Shown: positions 1 to 11,025 of the stretch, in pieces
How the letters are laid out: each line of letters starts with the position of its first letter
Numbering within the stretch: the stretch's first letter is position 1
From: Pisolithus tinctorius
Lineage: Eukaryota > Basidiomycota > Agaricomycetes > Boletales > Pisolithaceae
Assembly: GCA_024663395.1 (NCBI GenBank)
Contig: JANFAH010000071.1
Coordinates: forward strand, 124,001 to 188,000
DNA: 64,000 bases
Reading direction: 5' to 3'
Notes under the pieces: generated by a model
What the model was told of the DNA's origin: nothing
The model's database searches: none
What the model saw: the letters and a program-made list of their open reading frames with translations, nothing else
Program-made: the position numbers and the translations under genes

Positions 1-245
1 GAGTTGGATCTTGAGAGGGAAGATTCCCTCACATTTGTGACCTGTCTTTCCCCTTGAACAAGTTGTCAGTCATTTCACCCTCCTCAGGCCCAGAATCTTT
101 ACCAGGGGGGTTTCCCCTGGCAGTGGATGCTTCCCCATGAGGACAGTGGGGAAGATCATAAATGAATGCTGTGGAGGTGAATGCAGAGATGATCTGCTGA
201 TGATTGGCCCATGAGGGTGTGTGACCTGGAGGGATCTGGCTGATG
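1..245. other. No gene recognised
   Basis: Short stretch left of LTR G with no coding signal I can support. It is CpG-poor like the repeats around it. Confidence 0.5.
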
Positions 246-993
246 TGTCATGACCATGACACTGACATAAGCCCCTAACATCTACTCTGCCCTCTTCTGA
301 TGCATTCCCATGCTCCTCCAACCCTCCCAACACCTCTCCACACCTCTCCAAGGTCTCCTGTCCATGTTCTGACCAACTCCACTCAACTCTGCCCTCAGGC
401 TGGTCATGTGGAGGCCAGACCTTCATCTGTGCCTCCTCTGAGGCCTTGGTCGACTCAGTGGGCTGTCAGACTTGCAGCCCTGCATTCCAGATAGGGTTCT
501 GCCCTTGTGTCAGTTTTTCTCCATTCTTCTGCTCCTTTGGTATTTACCCTCTCTCCCTCATTGTAGTAGTTTCCTTGTCTCAGTTAAGGTCCCCATCATC
601 CCTATCCTCTATCCCTTGTGTCAGAGGGACTGCTGACCTGTTATACACTTATTGGTTTGCATTCTACACTGCACTGCCCTTGACCTACATCATGTATAAG
701 GCTATGTAGTACTCCGATGTAATCAGTATGAATATTGAATAAAGTCCCCACTTCTGACTCCCTCTGAGTTCCCTCTGGAGTTTCATCTCCACTCCCTCTG
801 AGTCCACTCTACCTCTGAAATATGAGGGCTGAGCTCACACAAGGGGGCAGCACACTAGCTGAACCCAACACCCTCTCATCCAACCTCCAACCTCTGCCTC
901 TGAAACTTTCCTCCTTACCCCTCTGCTCACTGTTTGTTACATATCTTGCCATCTGGTGGTCAGATTCACTTCAGACTTTGACTGCTGTACTCT
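246..993 (+). mobile_element. LTR of family G, 3' end missing
   Basis: Begins TGTCATGACC and follows the same order of sequence as the complete solo LTR G at 58246-59060, including a TATATAA-like box near 700 and the AATAAAGTCC stretch. It departs from that copy after about 993, so the last roughly 70 bp of the LTR are gone. It carries about 50 bp near 420-470 that the other copy lacks. Nearly all CpG sites of the 58 kb copy are TG or CA here, so this copy is older. The accessory ORF starts immediately after the break. Confidence 0.8.
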
Positions 994-996
994 ATC

Positions 997-2036
997 ATGT
1001 CTATTTGCTGGTCTGGAATTCCCTATGATCAAGACCTTTTGCCTGACCTGACCCAGGAGACAAGTGTTGAGCTGCAAGTCAGCAGCAGAGACAATGAGCA
1101 GGCCATCCAGGGCAAGTTGGCCAAGCACAAGACGCACAAAGTGAAGGCTCAAGAGGAAGTCTGGTTGGAGGCTGAGAGGCAGGAGCAGGCCCAGCTTGAG
1201 GATGAGAGGGCAAGACAGGAGGCTGAGGTGCAGAGGGCCAAGGCCATGTGCAAGGCCAAAGAGGCCAGGAATGCAGCTGAGAGTTGGCAGGTGGATCTCC
1301 TGGTGGGTGGTGTGACTGGGGCCAGGTCCAACATCAAGGTGATGAACCCTTGGTGAGTTACCCACTCAGTTATTATGGATTTGCTAATGTATCCTCTTTC
1401 AGGTGCCTTCATTGTGACTGGACCAACACAGTCTGCATTTGCTCCACTGATAGAAAGAAGTGATGCCTGGCCTGTGACTGGTGGAATGAGCTGAAGGAGC
1501 ATTGCCAGTGGCTGGTCAAGGGGCTGGTCCAGCTGTTGATGAGGGTAAGAGGAAGGCCAATGTGACATCCCCTTGTGCCAGTGAGAAGAACAAGAGGTCA
1601 TGGAAACTGCTGACTGAGATGGTAGAGGGGGCTGACAATGAAGAGGTTGAGGTGATCACAGGACTGTTGAAGAAGGCTGGTGTGGGGAAAGTGACTGGTC
1701 AAGAGGGCAAGGCTGGTCCTGTAACTGGCAATCAAATGGAATGCCTGATCAAGGCAGTTGAACACATCACCAACAATGTGGCCAGTCTTGTGATGGCACA
1801 GAAAGAAGTTTCTCAAAACTTCTACCAGTTTGCCCAGTTGTATGAGACCTATGTTGAGGAATGCTTCAAGTTCCTGATGCCAGATATGCCCTCAGACTGG
1901 GACACCACTGACAAGGAGGACATGGACATGGAGGGGCTTGAAGAGGAGCTGGAGGGGCTGAGAGAGGAAGAGGAAGGCTGGTCCCAGTCCAAGTCAGGTG
2001 ACCAGACCAGTGCTAGTTCTGAGGGTTCCCAAGCCT
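997..2036 (+). pseudogene. Retrotransposon accessory ORF, Zn2Cys6-like, decayed copy
   Basis: Diverged copy of the two-exon gene at 52978-54067. Exon 1 (997-1352) encodes a charged Glu/Ala/Lys-rich coiled coil. A 50-nt intron (1353-1402, GTGAGT...TTTCAG) sits where the other copy has its intron. Exon 2 opens with CX2CX6C, then a second CX2C pair and a CQW motif, matching the finger of the other copy but with wider spacing and an in-frame TGA between the halves. A second frame break follows, since the C-terminal part reads open only from 1502. It has a helical block (NNVASLVMAQ) and an acidic, Glu-rich tail ending at 2036. A minus-strand Ty3 pol fragment follows at once, so the arrangement is the same as in TyA. 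I infer a DNA-binding type protein, and the function is unknown. Confidence 0.7.
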
Positions 2037-2092
2037 GAGGTTGTGTGTGTGTGTAGTGTAGTCCTTTTCCTGTGTATGTAAGCCTGTGAATG

Positions 2093-3630
2093 TCACTGCC
2101 CAGTTCTGGGCCTGAGTACAGTGGTGAAGTAGAAAGGAAAAAGAAATAAAAGAAGAAGAACAGGGGAAACAGGACCAGGTAAACTATGAGATAGGTGAAA
2201 AGACAAGGAGAAAAAACTCAAGACTGGTTCATGACTATTTCTTGAAGGGGCCAGGTTTGTCCAGGTACCTGGTAAGTCATGGTATTCCTGAACAAGTTCT
2301 GAGGCATTGTCTAACTCTGTTGCTAGTACCCAGGTAGTTTCTTCATCAGTTCCCTCATGACTGATCCAACAGACCAGGTACTGCAACCAACACTTCTGGC
2401 ACTGGTTGACCTTTGAATTGAGTATCTCTGCTACTTTGAATTCTAAGTCACCATTGACATCAACTGGTGGGGGGGAGGTTGAGTTTGGTTGGGTATTGTG
2501 TTTGGGATGGCTGGTTCAAGCTGGGACACATGGAAGACTGGGTGTACAGCATGCATGGAGTCTGGTAGATGCAGGGTGAATGAGTGAGGGCTGGCTGGGC
2601 TATTTATGGCATATGGCCTGAGGATCTTTTAACTCAGTTTTTTGGAGGGCTGGGTTGACTGGAAATACTTGGCTTTTACATAGATGTTGTCACCCACTTT
2701 GAGGTCCAGCATGTGCTTAGCATCTGCTGGTCCTTGGTAATATTGCTGGGTGAGGGTGATTTCTTCATGAAGGTACTGGTGCAGTGAATCTAAGTCAACT
2801 GCATAATCATGAGCCTGGTTGGAGGTGAGGTCATGCTCAGGGAAGGACCAAGGTACTAGGGTAGTAACCCTTGCTAGTGAAGAAGGGTGATACCCTGGTC
2901 ATAGCACTAGGTATGCTGTTGTGGGCAAATTTGGCCAAGGGTAGTAGTTCAGCCCAGTTGTCCTGTTGGTAATTCCAGTAGACTCAGAGGTACTGTTTGA
3001 GGGCCTGGTTGGTGTGCTCTGTCTGCCCATCCCCCTCTGGGTGATATCTGGAGGTGAAGTGTAGATGCATGTCTAGAGCCTTACCAAGAGACCAGAAGAA
3101 GTGGGCCCCAACATGAACTCTGATCCCCAGTCTGAGGTTACATGGGCCAGTACTCCATGTTTGGAGAATATGTGCATAAGGAAGAGCTTGGTGAGCTCAG
3201 GGGCCATGACTGTATCATGAGTAGGTATGAAGTGGCTTGCTTTGAAAGCTGGTCAACCATGATGAGGATGGCAGTAAAGCCAGTTGAGGTTGGGAGCTGC
3301 TCTATGAAATCCATTGATATGGAATTCCATGGCTTCTCTGACACCAGGAGTTGCTTGAGTAGGCTGTAAGGCCAGTGGTGGGGTACCTTGGCCTGGGCAC
3401 AGGCAGTACAGGACCAGACATAATCTTTGACAAATGTCCTTAGGCCAGGCCAAGTGTATTTGTGCTGGATGAGTTCCAAGGTCCTATTTTGGCCAAAGTG
3501 GCCAGATAAGGAGTGATCATGCTTGAACCTCAAGACAAGAAGGCATAGGTCATTTGAGTCCAGTACATAGATTCTTCCATCAAGGCAGAGGAAACCAGTG
3601 TCATCAACTCAGTTGACCACTGGGAATCTG
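2093..3630 (-). pseudogene. pol: Ty3/gypsy pol fragment: integrase and chromodomain
   Basis: Minus-strand 3' part of a chromovirus polyprotein, closely related to TyA. Reading right to left: end of the RNase H to integrase linker, integrase zinc domain (GHFGQNRTLEL, then WPGL and CTACAQAK), catalytic core start (SMDFIEQLP), C-terminal integrase region, and a chromodomain near 2230-2386 (LQYLVCWISHEGTDEETTW). Frames are broken repeatedly between 2590 and 3140. The fragment is uninterrupted where TyA carries solo LTR E, so it gives the empty-site version. At the site of one TyA stop (QN*TLEL) this copy still has Arg. It ends at 3635, where the palindromic element begins, and upstream pol does not resume on the far side. 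Confidence 0.85.
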
Positions 3631-3635
3631 ATGTA

Positions 3636-5220
3636 CAGTGAGGGACAAAAGTGTTGCAGTGTTTGTGAGGTGTGACTTGCTGCTGATGTAGCTTGGGCTA
3701 TTCTGCACAGATAATCATGATACCAATACCATTGGAAAGGGGTGACTCTCAGCTTTCCAGCGCACTAAGGTTCAGTCCAAAAAAAGCAATACATGCCGAG
3801 ATACAGATACATCCTATTCTTTCCAAAAAATGCATTGCAATGCTTTTGTCCCTGACTGGTGAAATAGTGAAAAGTGACCTTTTGATGGGATTGAGGGCAT
3901 GAAAAATGGGAAAATATGATTACATAATAAACCACATGATCTTCCAGATGATTTGTCAGCATGTGAACAATGACAAACATTGGACTTGTACCATTAACCC
4001 TCCCTCTTTTACCACAACTCATGAAATCATCTCTCTAGCTCACATGGTCATTTTCTCAAGGAATTCTTATCAAATACTGGTGGCCACCACAGTGCCATCA
4101 GTATAACATGCTCTCAGAACCATCAGTCCCTTAAAAAACCTGCTGTCAGTCATTCCCTGGACTGTTTCCTCCCCCATGCCTGATGTGTTCTGGGACTAAT
4201 CAGTACTTGGAAGGCTGAGAATGTTTTGGAGGTCAATCTGGCACTTCAGAACATGATGGACAAACTATCTCCCTCTCAACCAATGCATTTCTGGCACAGG
4301 GACAGTGGTATGGAGGTTAGGGCAAGACAAAATCCTCTTTACCCCTGGGTGTCATCAGAAGGACATGCTACTGAACTGCCATGGAGCAGAATCCTGTGCT
4401 TCCATCTGGCCCTGAACATTGCCTTTGGTCACATATGACCCAATAATCCTCCCCCAGTCATCTAAAGTTCAGATCAGAGCAAGATGTAGTGAACCCTCTT
4501 ATGGTGCTCAGAGCACAAGGAGGTTTTGTCTCACCCCAACTTCCATACCACTGTCCCTGTGCCAGAAATGCATTGGTTGAGAGGGAGATAGTTTGTCCAT
4601 CATGTTCTGAAGTGCCAGATTGACCTCCAAAACATTCTCAGCCTTCCAAGTACTGATTAGTCCCAGAACACATCAGGCATGGGGGAGGAAACAGTCCAGG
4701 GAATGACTGACAGCAGGTTTTTTGAGGGACTGATGGTTCTGAGAGCATGTTATACTGATGGCACTGTGGTGGCCACCAGTATTTGATAAGAATTCCTTGA
4801 GAAAATGACCATGTGAGCTAGAGAGATGATTTCATGAGTTGTGGTAAAAGAGGGAGGGTTAATGGTACAAGTCCAATGTTTGTCATTGTTTACATGCTGA
4901 CAAATCATCTGGAAGATCATGTGGTTTATTATGTAATCATATTTTCCCATTTTTCATGCCCTCAATCCCATCAAAAGGTCACTTTTCACTATTTCACCAG
5001 TCAGGGACAAAAGCATTGCAATGCATTTTTTGGAAAGAATAGGATGTATCTGTATCTCGGCATGTATTGCTTTTTTTGGACTGAACCTTAGTGCGCTGGA
5101 AAGCTGAGAGTCACCCCTTTCCAATGGTATTGGTATCATGATTATCTGTGCAGAATAGCCCAAGCTACATCAGCAGCAAGTCACACCCCACAAACATTGC
5201 AACACTTTTGTCCCTCACTG
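3636..5220. mobile_element. Palindromic (fold-back) TA-flanked element
   Basis: Starts CAGTGAGGGACAAAAGTG, ends with the reverse complement, and is flanked by TA on both sides (3634-3635, 5221-5222), as expected of Tc1/mariner-type insertion. The two arms, about 3636-4330 and 4525-5220, are near-perfect inverted copies of each other. A spacer of roughly 195 bp between them is unique and holds a WD40 gene fragment. Each arm begins with a unit of about 220 bp that is itself bounded by the terminal motif, which recurs inverted near 3830-3858 and again near 5000. No transposase is recognisable, so it is non-autonomous. The mirrored short ORFs in both arms are a by-product of the palindrome. Confidence 0.85.
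4312..4440 (+). pseudogene. WD40 gene fragment in the palindrome spacer
   Basis: Read on the plus strand, the spacer encodes WRLGQDKILFTPGCHQKDML and continues with NCHGAESCASIW. The 17780-18275 fragment shows the same peptide at the C-terminal end of a longer WD40-like stretch. The spacer therefore holds part of a host-type gene, not transposon sequence. Its orientation relative to the neighbouring arm is opposite to that in the 17 kb copy. No start, stop or complete repeat is present here. Confidence 0.6.
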
Positions 5221-5222
5221 TA

Positions 5223-5640
5223 AGTATGGGGAATGTCCAAATGGGTTGGGGGAATCTCCAAGTGGATTGGGAGAATCCCCATGTAGGTGTGGAGAATCTC
5301 CATGTTAGTATGGGGAATCTCCAAGTGGTTTGGAGGAATCTCCAAGCAAGTGTGGAAAATCTCCAGGTAGGTGTGGAGAATCTCCAAGTTAGTATGGGGA
5401 ATCTCCAAGTGGGTTGGGGGAATCTCCAGGTAGGTTGGGAGAATCTCCAGGCAGGTGTGGAGAATCTCCATGTGGGTGTGCAGAATCTCCAAGTTAGTAT
5501 GGGGAACCTCCAGGCAGGTGTGGAGAAGCTCCAAGTTAGTATGGGGAATCTCCAAGTCAGTTCAGGGAATCCATGTGGGTGTGCAGAATCTCCAGGTGAG
5601 AATGGGGAATCTCTAAGCGCATATGGGTCTGGCACTCCTA
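5223..5640. repeat. 21-bp minisatellite
   Basis: About 20 imperfect tandem units of about 21 bp with core GGGGAATCTCCAAGT. The unit length is a multiple of three, so several frames stay open on both strands. The long ORFs there are 7-residue repeats without coding meaning. The array starts directly at the TA that flanks the palindromic element. Confidence 0.9.
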
Positions 5641-6129
5641 ACATCTGAACAAGTGCATGTGTTCCTTATTTGTTCCTTCAGATTCATATCAATATCACAA
5701 AAATCACTGCCATTTATAGCTAAGGACAAACAGGTATCCAACAATGTGCACACAGGTGGTACCTAGTCCATAAAGCAGTCCAAGAGGATATAATACCAGT
5801 CTATGAAGGTGGCTAGTATGTGGAAGTAAGTAATAATGAAGATGAAAGTGCCCAGTGAGTAAATCTGATGATGTTCAGTCATTAATTGAGAATGACCCAA
5901 TGATAGGTGACTAACATGTGGCAAGGTATAACACTGGTCTGGAAATGTGGCCAGTGATGGGGCACCACAGTGAGAAAGGGCAAGGGCAAAAGATGGAGTT
6001 GCAAGGAATCTCAGCCAAATAATTGCATAGGTGGGGAATGATGGTATAAGACTATGAGGGGTGATTGTCCAAATATAAGATTCATACAAGACAGTGAGTG
6101 AAACATGACCTACCTGCTTAGTTTGCTTA
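5641..6129. other. No gene recognised
   Basis: AT-richer stretch between the minisatellite and the TIVxWP pseudogene. I see no transposon end or coding signal here. Confidence 0.45.
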
Positions 6130-8378
6130 CCACACCACATGGTGATCTTCATTGTCAGAATCATGGTGATGATGCCTCTTATATGGAGGCTCCTGATAGA
6201 CATACTGGACAATGCTAGTAGTTGTTAGTCACAAAATGCAGAACACAACAATGTGGATATACCTGTGGTGGGTTCTCTGTTGCACATGTGGCAAATCATC
6301 ATCACTTGAGTTCACCTGATATTCCATATGATGCTTGTGAGATGCCTGCCAGGAGTGGTGTTGAGGATGTGGAGTCTGAGAGTGACTGTGGGAGTGCCTA
6401 GTACTATAGGATGTAGATGGGTGGGATGCTGCTTGATTGGCATGACATGTGTGCCAGACACCTCACATGGGGAACTGCTGTGACTCTTCATCTGGGGATG
6501 TGGAATGGTGAAGAGAATGCCAGCCTACTGGAGAGTGACAATGCACATGGCATGACTCTTCATCTGGCACTGTGGAATGGTGAAGAGAATGCCAGCCTAC
6601 TGGAGAGTGACAACACACATGGCAAACCCTCAACACATTGGCTAGTGCATGGCCTCATGCAGGCACCTGTTGTGGCACATTGGTCATGGGTGAGGAGGGG
6701 GGAGTGGAATGATGATAGTCTGCAGGTGTGTTCACTCCCATACTACCATGTACAAGTGACTGCAGTGAATCTTCAACAGGGGGTGATGAAGGAGGAAGTG
6801 GTGAGGGTGTCCTTTCCAAGTCAGAGGGGCCCATACTTTGCAGGATTGCTTTAATGAAGGCTTGTGAATCCAAAAGAATACAAAGGGGTCAATTAAATGT
6901 ATTTACTAGCAGCAGGATTTTGAACATCTCTGGGCTAACCATCTTAAATAGCTCCTTCTTCTCTGGATTATTTGAGTCAGAGTCCATATAATTATGTAGA
7001 ATTTTTTGAATTCACTGGGTGTCCACTCCCTGAGATCAAATGATGCAGTGGGTACTGGCACCAAGGAATCATCACCATCATCCTCTACACAGACCTCAGA
7101 ATGGAAGTCAGCACCCATTTGTTCCTTTAGAAAAGGGACAGTCAAAGCATGGAGCTCATCAGCACTGAGGCCCTTGATATTGAAATCTGGGCCAACAGTG
7201 GGGACAGCAGTGGGCCAATTAACAATGGTGTACTGGTGCATATAGAGAAGGTTGAGTAAAGACTTCCATGGGATGTTCCTCTGTGCACTCATGATACCCA
7301 CTTCATCTGTGAGGAAGATGTGGTAGCAGCTCAGTCATAGATACATGGCCAGCACTTATGTAGTTTGTGCAAGAAGACCTGAGGCAGAACTTGGTGATTA
7401 CAATCATGCCTGGATTCTTGGGATTTCAACATGAAAACTGGGTCATATGTTGTTTGTGATAGAGCCCCAAAGTCAGGTAACACAACTGAAACACCAGGAT
7501 CAAGGATTTTATATCTAGAGTAAAATGAGATATGGCAAGGATAATAGTAGCCACAATAAATTGTACTTGCTTCACAATTGTGGCCAGGTAATCTAGCAGC
7601 CTTGTGACATCTGTCTGCCTCTCACTTGCTAGCTCCATACATATTGGAGAGCTGGTGAAGATGCCCTGAGCCTGGTGGGCAGCTTTGTTGTTGCCACCAT
7701 AGATTACACATCCAAATATGTACATGGATGTCCTTGACATTACACCATTTAATCCATGAATAAATGATAACAACAGGGGATACTTACAGCTTGTGTGAAT
7801 GAATCTCTACAGGTCATCACACACCCTACCACCACCTTGGAGCTCATATCCTTTGTCTCACTTACACTCTCCTTCCAGTACTCATGAATGTCATCCCAAA
7901 GTTCCAGATATTCTTCTTCATCTTTGTGAGCACCATAATGCAGTGTGTGGTGGCTGTAGTGACTCTGCATGTCCTCTGAAATTAAGTTAGCATTTAACAG
8001 AAATCAATGACAAGCAAGTCACTGACCCTCTGATGTTTTTGGATTGGTATGTGCATACCATGCTTGGTGCATATTCCAAACTGACTTGGCCCTTGTTGCC
8101 TTGGTAGTAAGGCCAGTGGCAGCCATAATCAATGCAAGTGTTTTGCCATATTGCATTGTAATGGCATGGGCCTCATGGGTGGTTTTCATACCAAGTGCTT
8201 GAGCCTTTCTTAGCACCTCCAAGCCTACCATGTTTGAAACTTTGTGAGCTTTGTTCAGCATCACATGCATTCTCCTCATTGTCCAGCCCCACAGGAGATG
8301 CTCCAGTGAACTTGGCAAGGTGACAAGTAGGTTTCTTCTTAGTCTTTGTGTGGGAGATCTCAGTCAAGTCATATGCAT
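6130..8378 (-). pseudogene. TIVxWP gene family, copy 1 (function unknown)
   Basis: Series of minus-strand coding islands in several frames, best explained as exons of one decayed gene. From the 5' side: KAQALGMKTTHEAHAITMQY and RAKSVWNMHQAWYAHTNPK (8019-8318), then ELWDDIHEYWKES (7750-7970), then IPWKSLLNLLYMHQYTIVNW and DELHALTVPFLKEQMG (6990-7300), then DLERTPSPLPPSSPP (6655-6873), and a disordered tail with QVNSSDDDLPHVQQ and EPPYKRHHHH near 6150-6330. The middle and Pro-rich blocks match the second copy at 15.9-16.7 kb. Trp-rich blocks of this kind resemble hypothetical proteins repeated in mushroom genomes, but that is from memory and I name no function. The 5' end is cut at 8379 by a Ty3 LTR. 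Confidence 0.6.
6483..6627. repeat. Two tandem units of about 72 bp
   Basis: The unit beginning GACTCTTCATCTGG and containing GAATGCCAGCCTACTGGAGA occurs twice in tandem with few changes, inside the C-terminal region of the TIVxWP copy 1 pseudogene. Confidence 0.8.
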
Positions 8379-9682
8379 TGTCATGACCATGTCTAGAACA
8401 CCCTAGACTGGCTCTACCCTGGTCTCGACTGGTCTCATCCAACCCTTGCCCTGGTCCCAGCCTTAACCCTTCAATCCAGAAATGTGTTAACTCATGAGGC
8501 ACTGCAAGGCAGTGCCCAATTGAGTTGTCTGCTCAGTTGGTACTGGGCCAGTGTAACACCTGGCCCAGCCACAGGTCCTGCCCTGGTTCCCAGTAAATCC
8601 TTTGTTCATAGTTTTGCTTGATAATATTCTTTGTAACATTAATTACCAATCCATTTACCAATCATCACTGTACTAGCACAGACCAGTCTCTGGTGCTATG
8701 TTACACTTACTTTACCTCTAGTATTTAAGCTGTAGGATAAACTGTTTAGCCTCAGTCTGAAATCAACTTAGTCTCATCATAACCCAGTCCCCTCTGTTCT
8801 CTGCCTTCTGCCTGTCACGACTGTGCATTCATTATAAGTCCCTACACACTCCACACCCTACTCCGCCGGTCACTCACTCACTCCGCACCAACTCTGCCCA
8901 ACTTCTGCTGGTTGCGAACCATCTCCGCTATGACTGCTGTCAGACTTGTGTTTCTCTCCTACCGGACCGAGCAGACCGTTCTCTGAGGGGTCATGTGACT
9001 ACCTTCGCAGTCAGGTACTCCGCAGCGCACTCACTGCATGGTCCAGTGCCTGGACTATTTCCTTTTCTGGATGTTCTGTGTTACCCGTTCGTATGTCCTC
9101 CATCTACCCTTCATTCATCGTCCAGGAAATTTTACTTGAAAATTTATGAGTCTCCATATGTCAGTTCCGATTCTGGTTACTGTACCTCCATAGCAGTATA
9201 AGAGCATGTACTGTACTCCGCTGTTCTTCAGTACGAATATCAACTTAGTTCCTACTCCCTCTGATTCCGTCTTCTGCCTGTCGGAGTTATCTCCGACTCT
9301 CTGTCTGTACTCTCCCTCTGAAATACGAGGGCTGAGATCGTGCAAGGGGGTAGCGCACGAGCTAAACCCGATGCCCTCACTCCGCTCCGCCTCTGTCTCA
9401 GCAGACTTCGTTCCTGCCAACACTCCGCTAGTCAGAGTTCTGTTCTTCTGTGTCGGACTTGCTTCCGGACCCTCCCCTAGACCTTATAAAGTGTCGGAGT
9501 TGGTCGGAGTAGGCCCAGACTTGACACTGCCCTTGACTGGACTATAGCCCACACAAGGAAATAGCACTGTGCCATTAGTCACTAAGTCCAATAGTCCAAA
9601 ATCCCCTAGTATCTTGTCTACCCCCCTGACCTTTGACTGGACTCCAGACTGGCCTTGGACCAGTGACGAACTGGACTTAACA
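8379..9682 (+). mobile_element. 5' LTR of a Ty3 element, split by LTR B
   Basis: Starts TGTCATGACC, ends GGACTTAACA, and is homologous to the TyA LTRs (52316-52840, 62062-62586) read in sense. It is about 585 bp once the nested LTR B and its duplicated target are removed. It contains a TATA-like box (TATTTAAG, near 8731) and the leader motif AGTCTGAAAT at 8754-8763. The gag pseudogene follows directly. No matching 3' LTR lies in the window. Confidence 0.8.
8813..9526 (+). mobile_element. Solo LTR B, 714 bp
   Basis: TG...CA element (TGTCACGACT...GACTTGACA) with an exact 5-bp target duplication, CTGCC at 8808-8812 and 9527-9531. It still holds many CpG sites, so it is young compared with the older B copies at 22045-24587 and 26009-26338. 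It contains a TATA-like stretch near 9200 and the leader AGTACGAATATCAACTTAGT just downstream. No internal region remains, so it is a solo LTR left by recombination. Confidence 0.92.
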
Positions 9683-9684
9683 GT

Positions 9685-9694
9685 ATTTCAGACT
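9685..9694 (+). promoter_or_regulatory. Self-complementary primer-binding site
   Basis: ATTTCAGACT lies 2 nt after the LTR end (9682). It is the exact reverse complement of AGTCTGAAAT at 8754-8763, which sits just downstream of the LTR TATA box. This is the layout expected for Tf1-type self-priming. Confidence 0.7.
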
Positions 9695-9749
9695 CACACT
9701 TGTGTGGGTCACTACCCTTCTGTCCAAACCTCAGTATCACACCCTCAGC

Positions 9750-11025
9750 ATGCCTACCCAGACCAGAACTCAAGCAGCACAGGCATGTGCTACCACCAAT
9801 CCAGATTCTGCCTCAGCTGTGAACTTGTGCTGCACTGCTGCCTTAGTGTCCTTAGGGACAGCCAGAAGGTCGCCTGATGAAGTCAACAACTTCAGGGGCA
9901 TTTCAGCTCACAAATCCACTACACCCACTTCTAATCAACCTCCCACACCCACTAATGATCTGGATGATGAACTGGACCTGGACAAACCAGATGACTTCAA
10001 TCCTGGTGGTGATGACCCTGGCAATGATGGTCCTGGTAATGACATGCCAGGAGATGACCCAGACAATGATGATGAAGAACCCCTCCCAGAAGATGATGTT
10101 GAGCCTGGTGTAACCATGCTTGACAACCTTGCCAAATCTATAGAACTTCTCACATGTAATGCCTGCACTGGCTCTGAGTCATCCTCTAGGACCAAGCTAC
10201 ATGAACCAGACACCTTTGATGGGACAGACCCAAAGAAGCTGTGCACATTTCTTATCCAATGTGAACTCAACTTCTGGGACCAGCCCTGGGCCTTTTGAAG
10301 TGATCAAGCCAAGGTCACTTTCACACAGTCATTCCTGAAGGGGATGGCTCTCAAGTGGTTTGAACTGGATCTACTTGGGACTGGAGACCCAGAGGACCAG
10401 CCCTACTGGATGGATTCTTGGAAGGAATTCATCATAGAGCTCCAGACCACCTTTGGACCCCACAACCTGGTGGCCAATGCTGAAAGCCAGCTAGACCACC
10501 TTCAGATGAAAGACAATCACCAGGTCAACAAGTATGTGGTCAAGTTCAACTGGTTGGCCTCCCAAGTCTGGGGATATGGTGATGGTACCCTGCACCACTT
10601 CTTCTACACTGGTCTCCCTGATTGAATCAAAGATGAGGTCTGCTGGGTTGGCAAACCCAGAACCTTGCACAAGCTTTGCCACCTAGCTCAGGAGATTGAC
10701 ATGTGTTACTGGGAGCACTAAGAGGAGATTCAGCAGTCCAGTAAGCACCAGGGGTCATCCTCTGGTAACAAGTCAACTCCCAACCCCAGTCACAACTCCC
10801 AGCCCAAGCCCAGTCAAGAGAAATCCAAGACCAGCAATAGCTCTGGAAATGGCAACTCCAGTAACCAGTCTTCAGCTAAATCTGCCTCAACTGGTCAGAC
10901 TGGCTCTAACACACCCAAGCCAGACTCAAGCAAGTTGGGCAAAGATGGCAAGCTGACACCAGAGGAGCACAAATGCCATAGAGATAACAATTTCTGCATG
11001 TTCTGTGGGGGGACCAGACTTGAGA
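9750..11025 (+). pseudogene. gag: Ty3 gag, truncated in the zinc knuckle
   Basis: Gag of a chromovirus related to TyA. The ATG at 9750 is chosen because MPTQTRTQAAQA aligns with the start of the other gag copies. It is followed by an acidic Asp/Pro-rich segment (9950-10110), the conserved SSSRTKLHEPDTFDGTDPKK block (10180-10240), a capsid-like region (FLKGMALKWFELD, WKEFIIELQTTFGP) and a Ser/Asn/Gln-rich linker. Stops near 10298, 10625 and 10723 break the frame, the second being TGA where CGA is expected. The zinc knuckle starts (CMFCGGT, near 11010) and is cut off at once by unrelated sequence. Protease and pol are absent. Confidence 0.85.

Noticed and set aside
3693..5163. Mirror-image ORFs of 69, 66 and 85 codons in both arms of the palindrome
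   Set aside because: The identical peptides follow from the inverted arms. No known domain, and no transposase motif.
5148..5648. Overlapping ORFs of 166, 159 and 124 codons on both strands
   Set aside because: They are 7-residue repeats from the 21-bp minisatellite, whose unit length keeps frames open.
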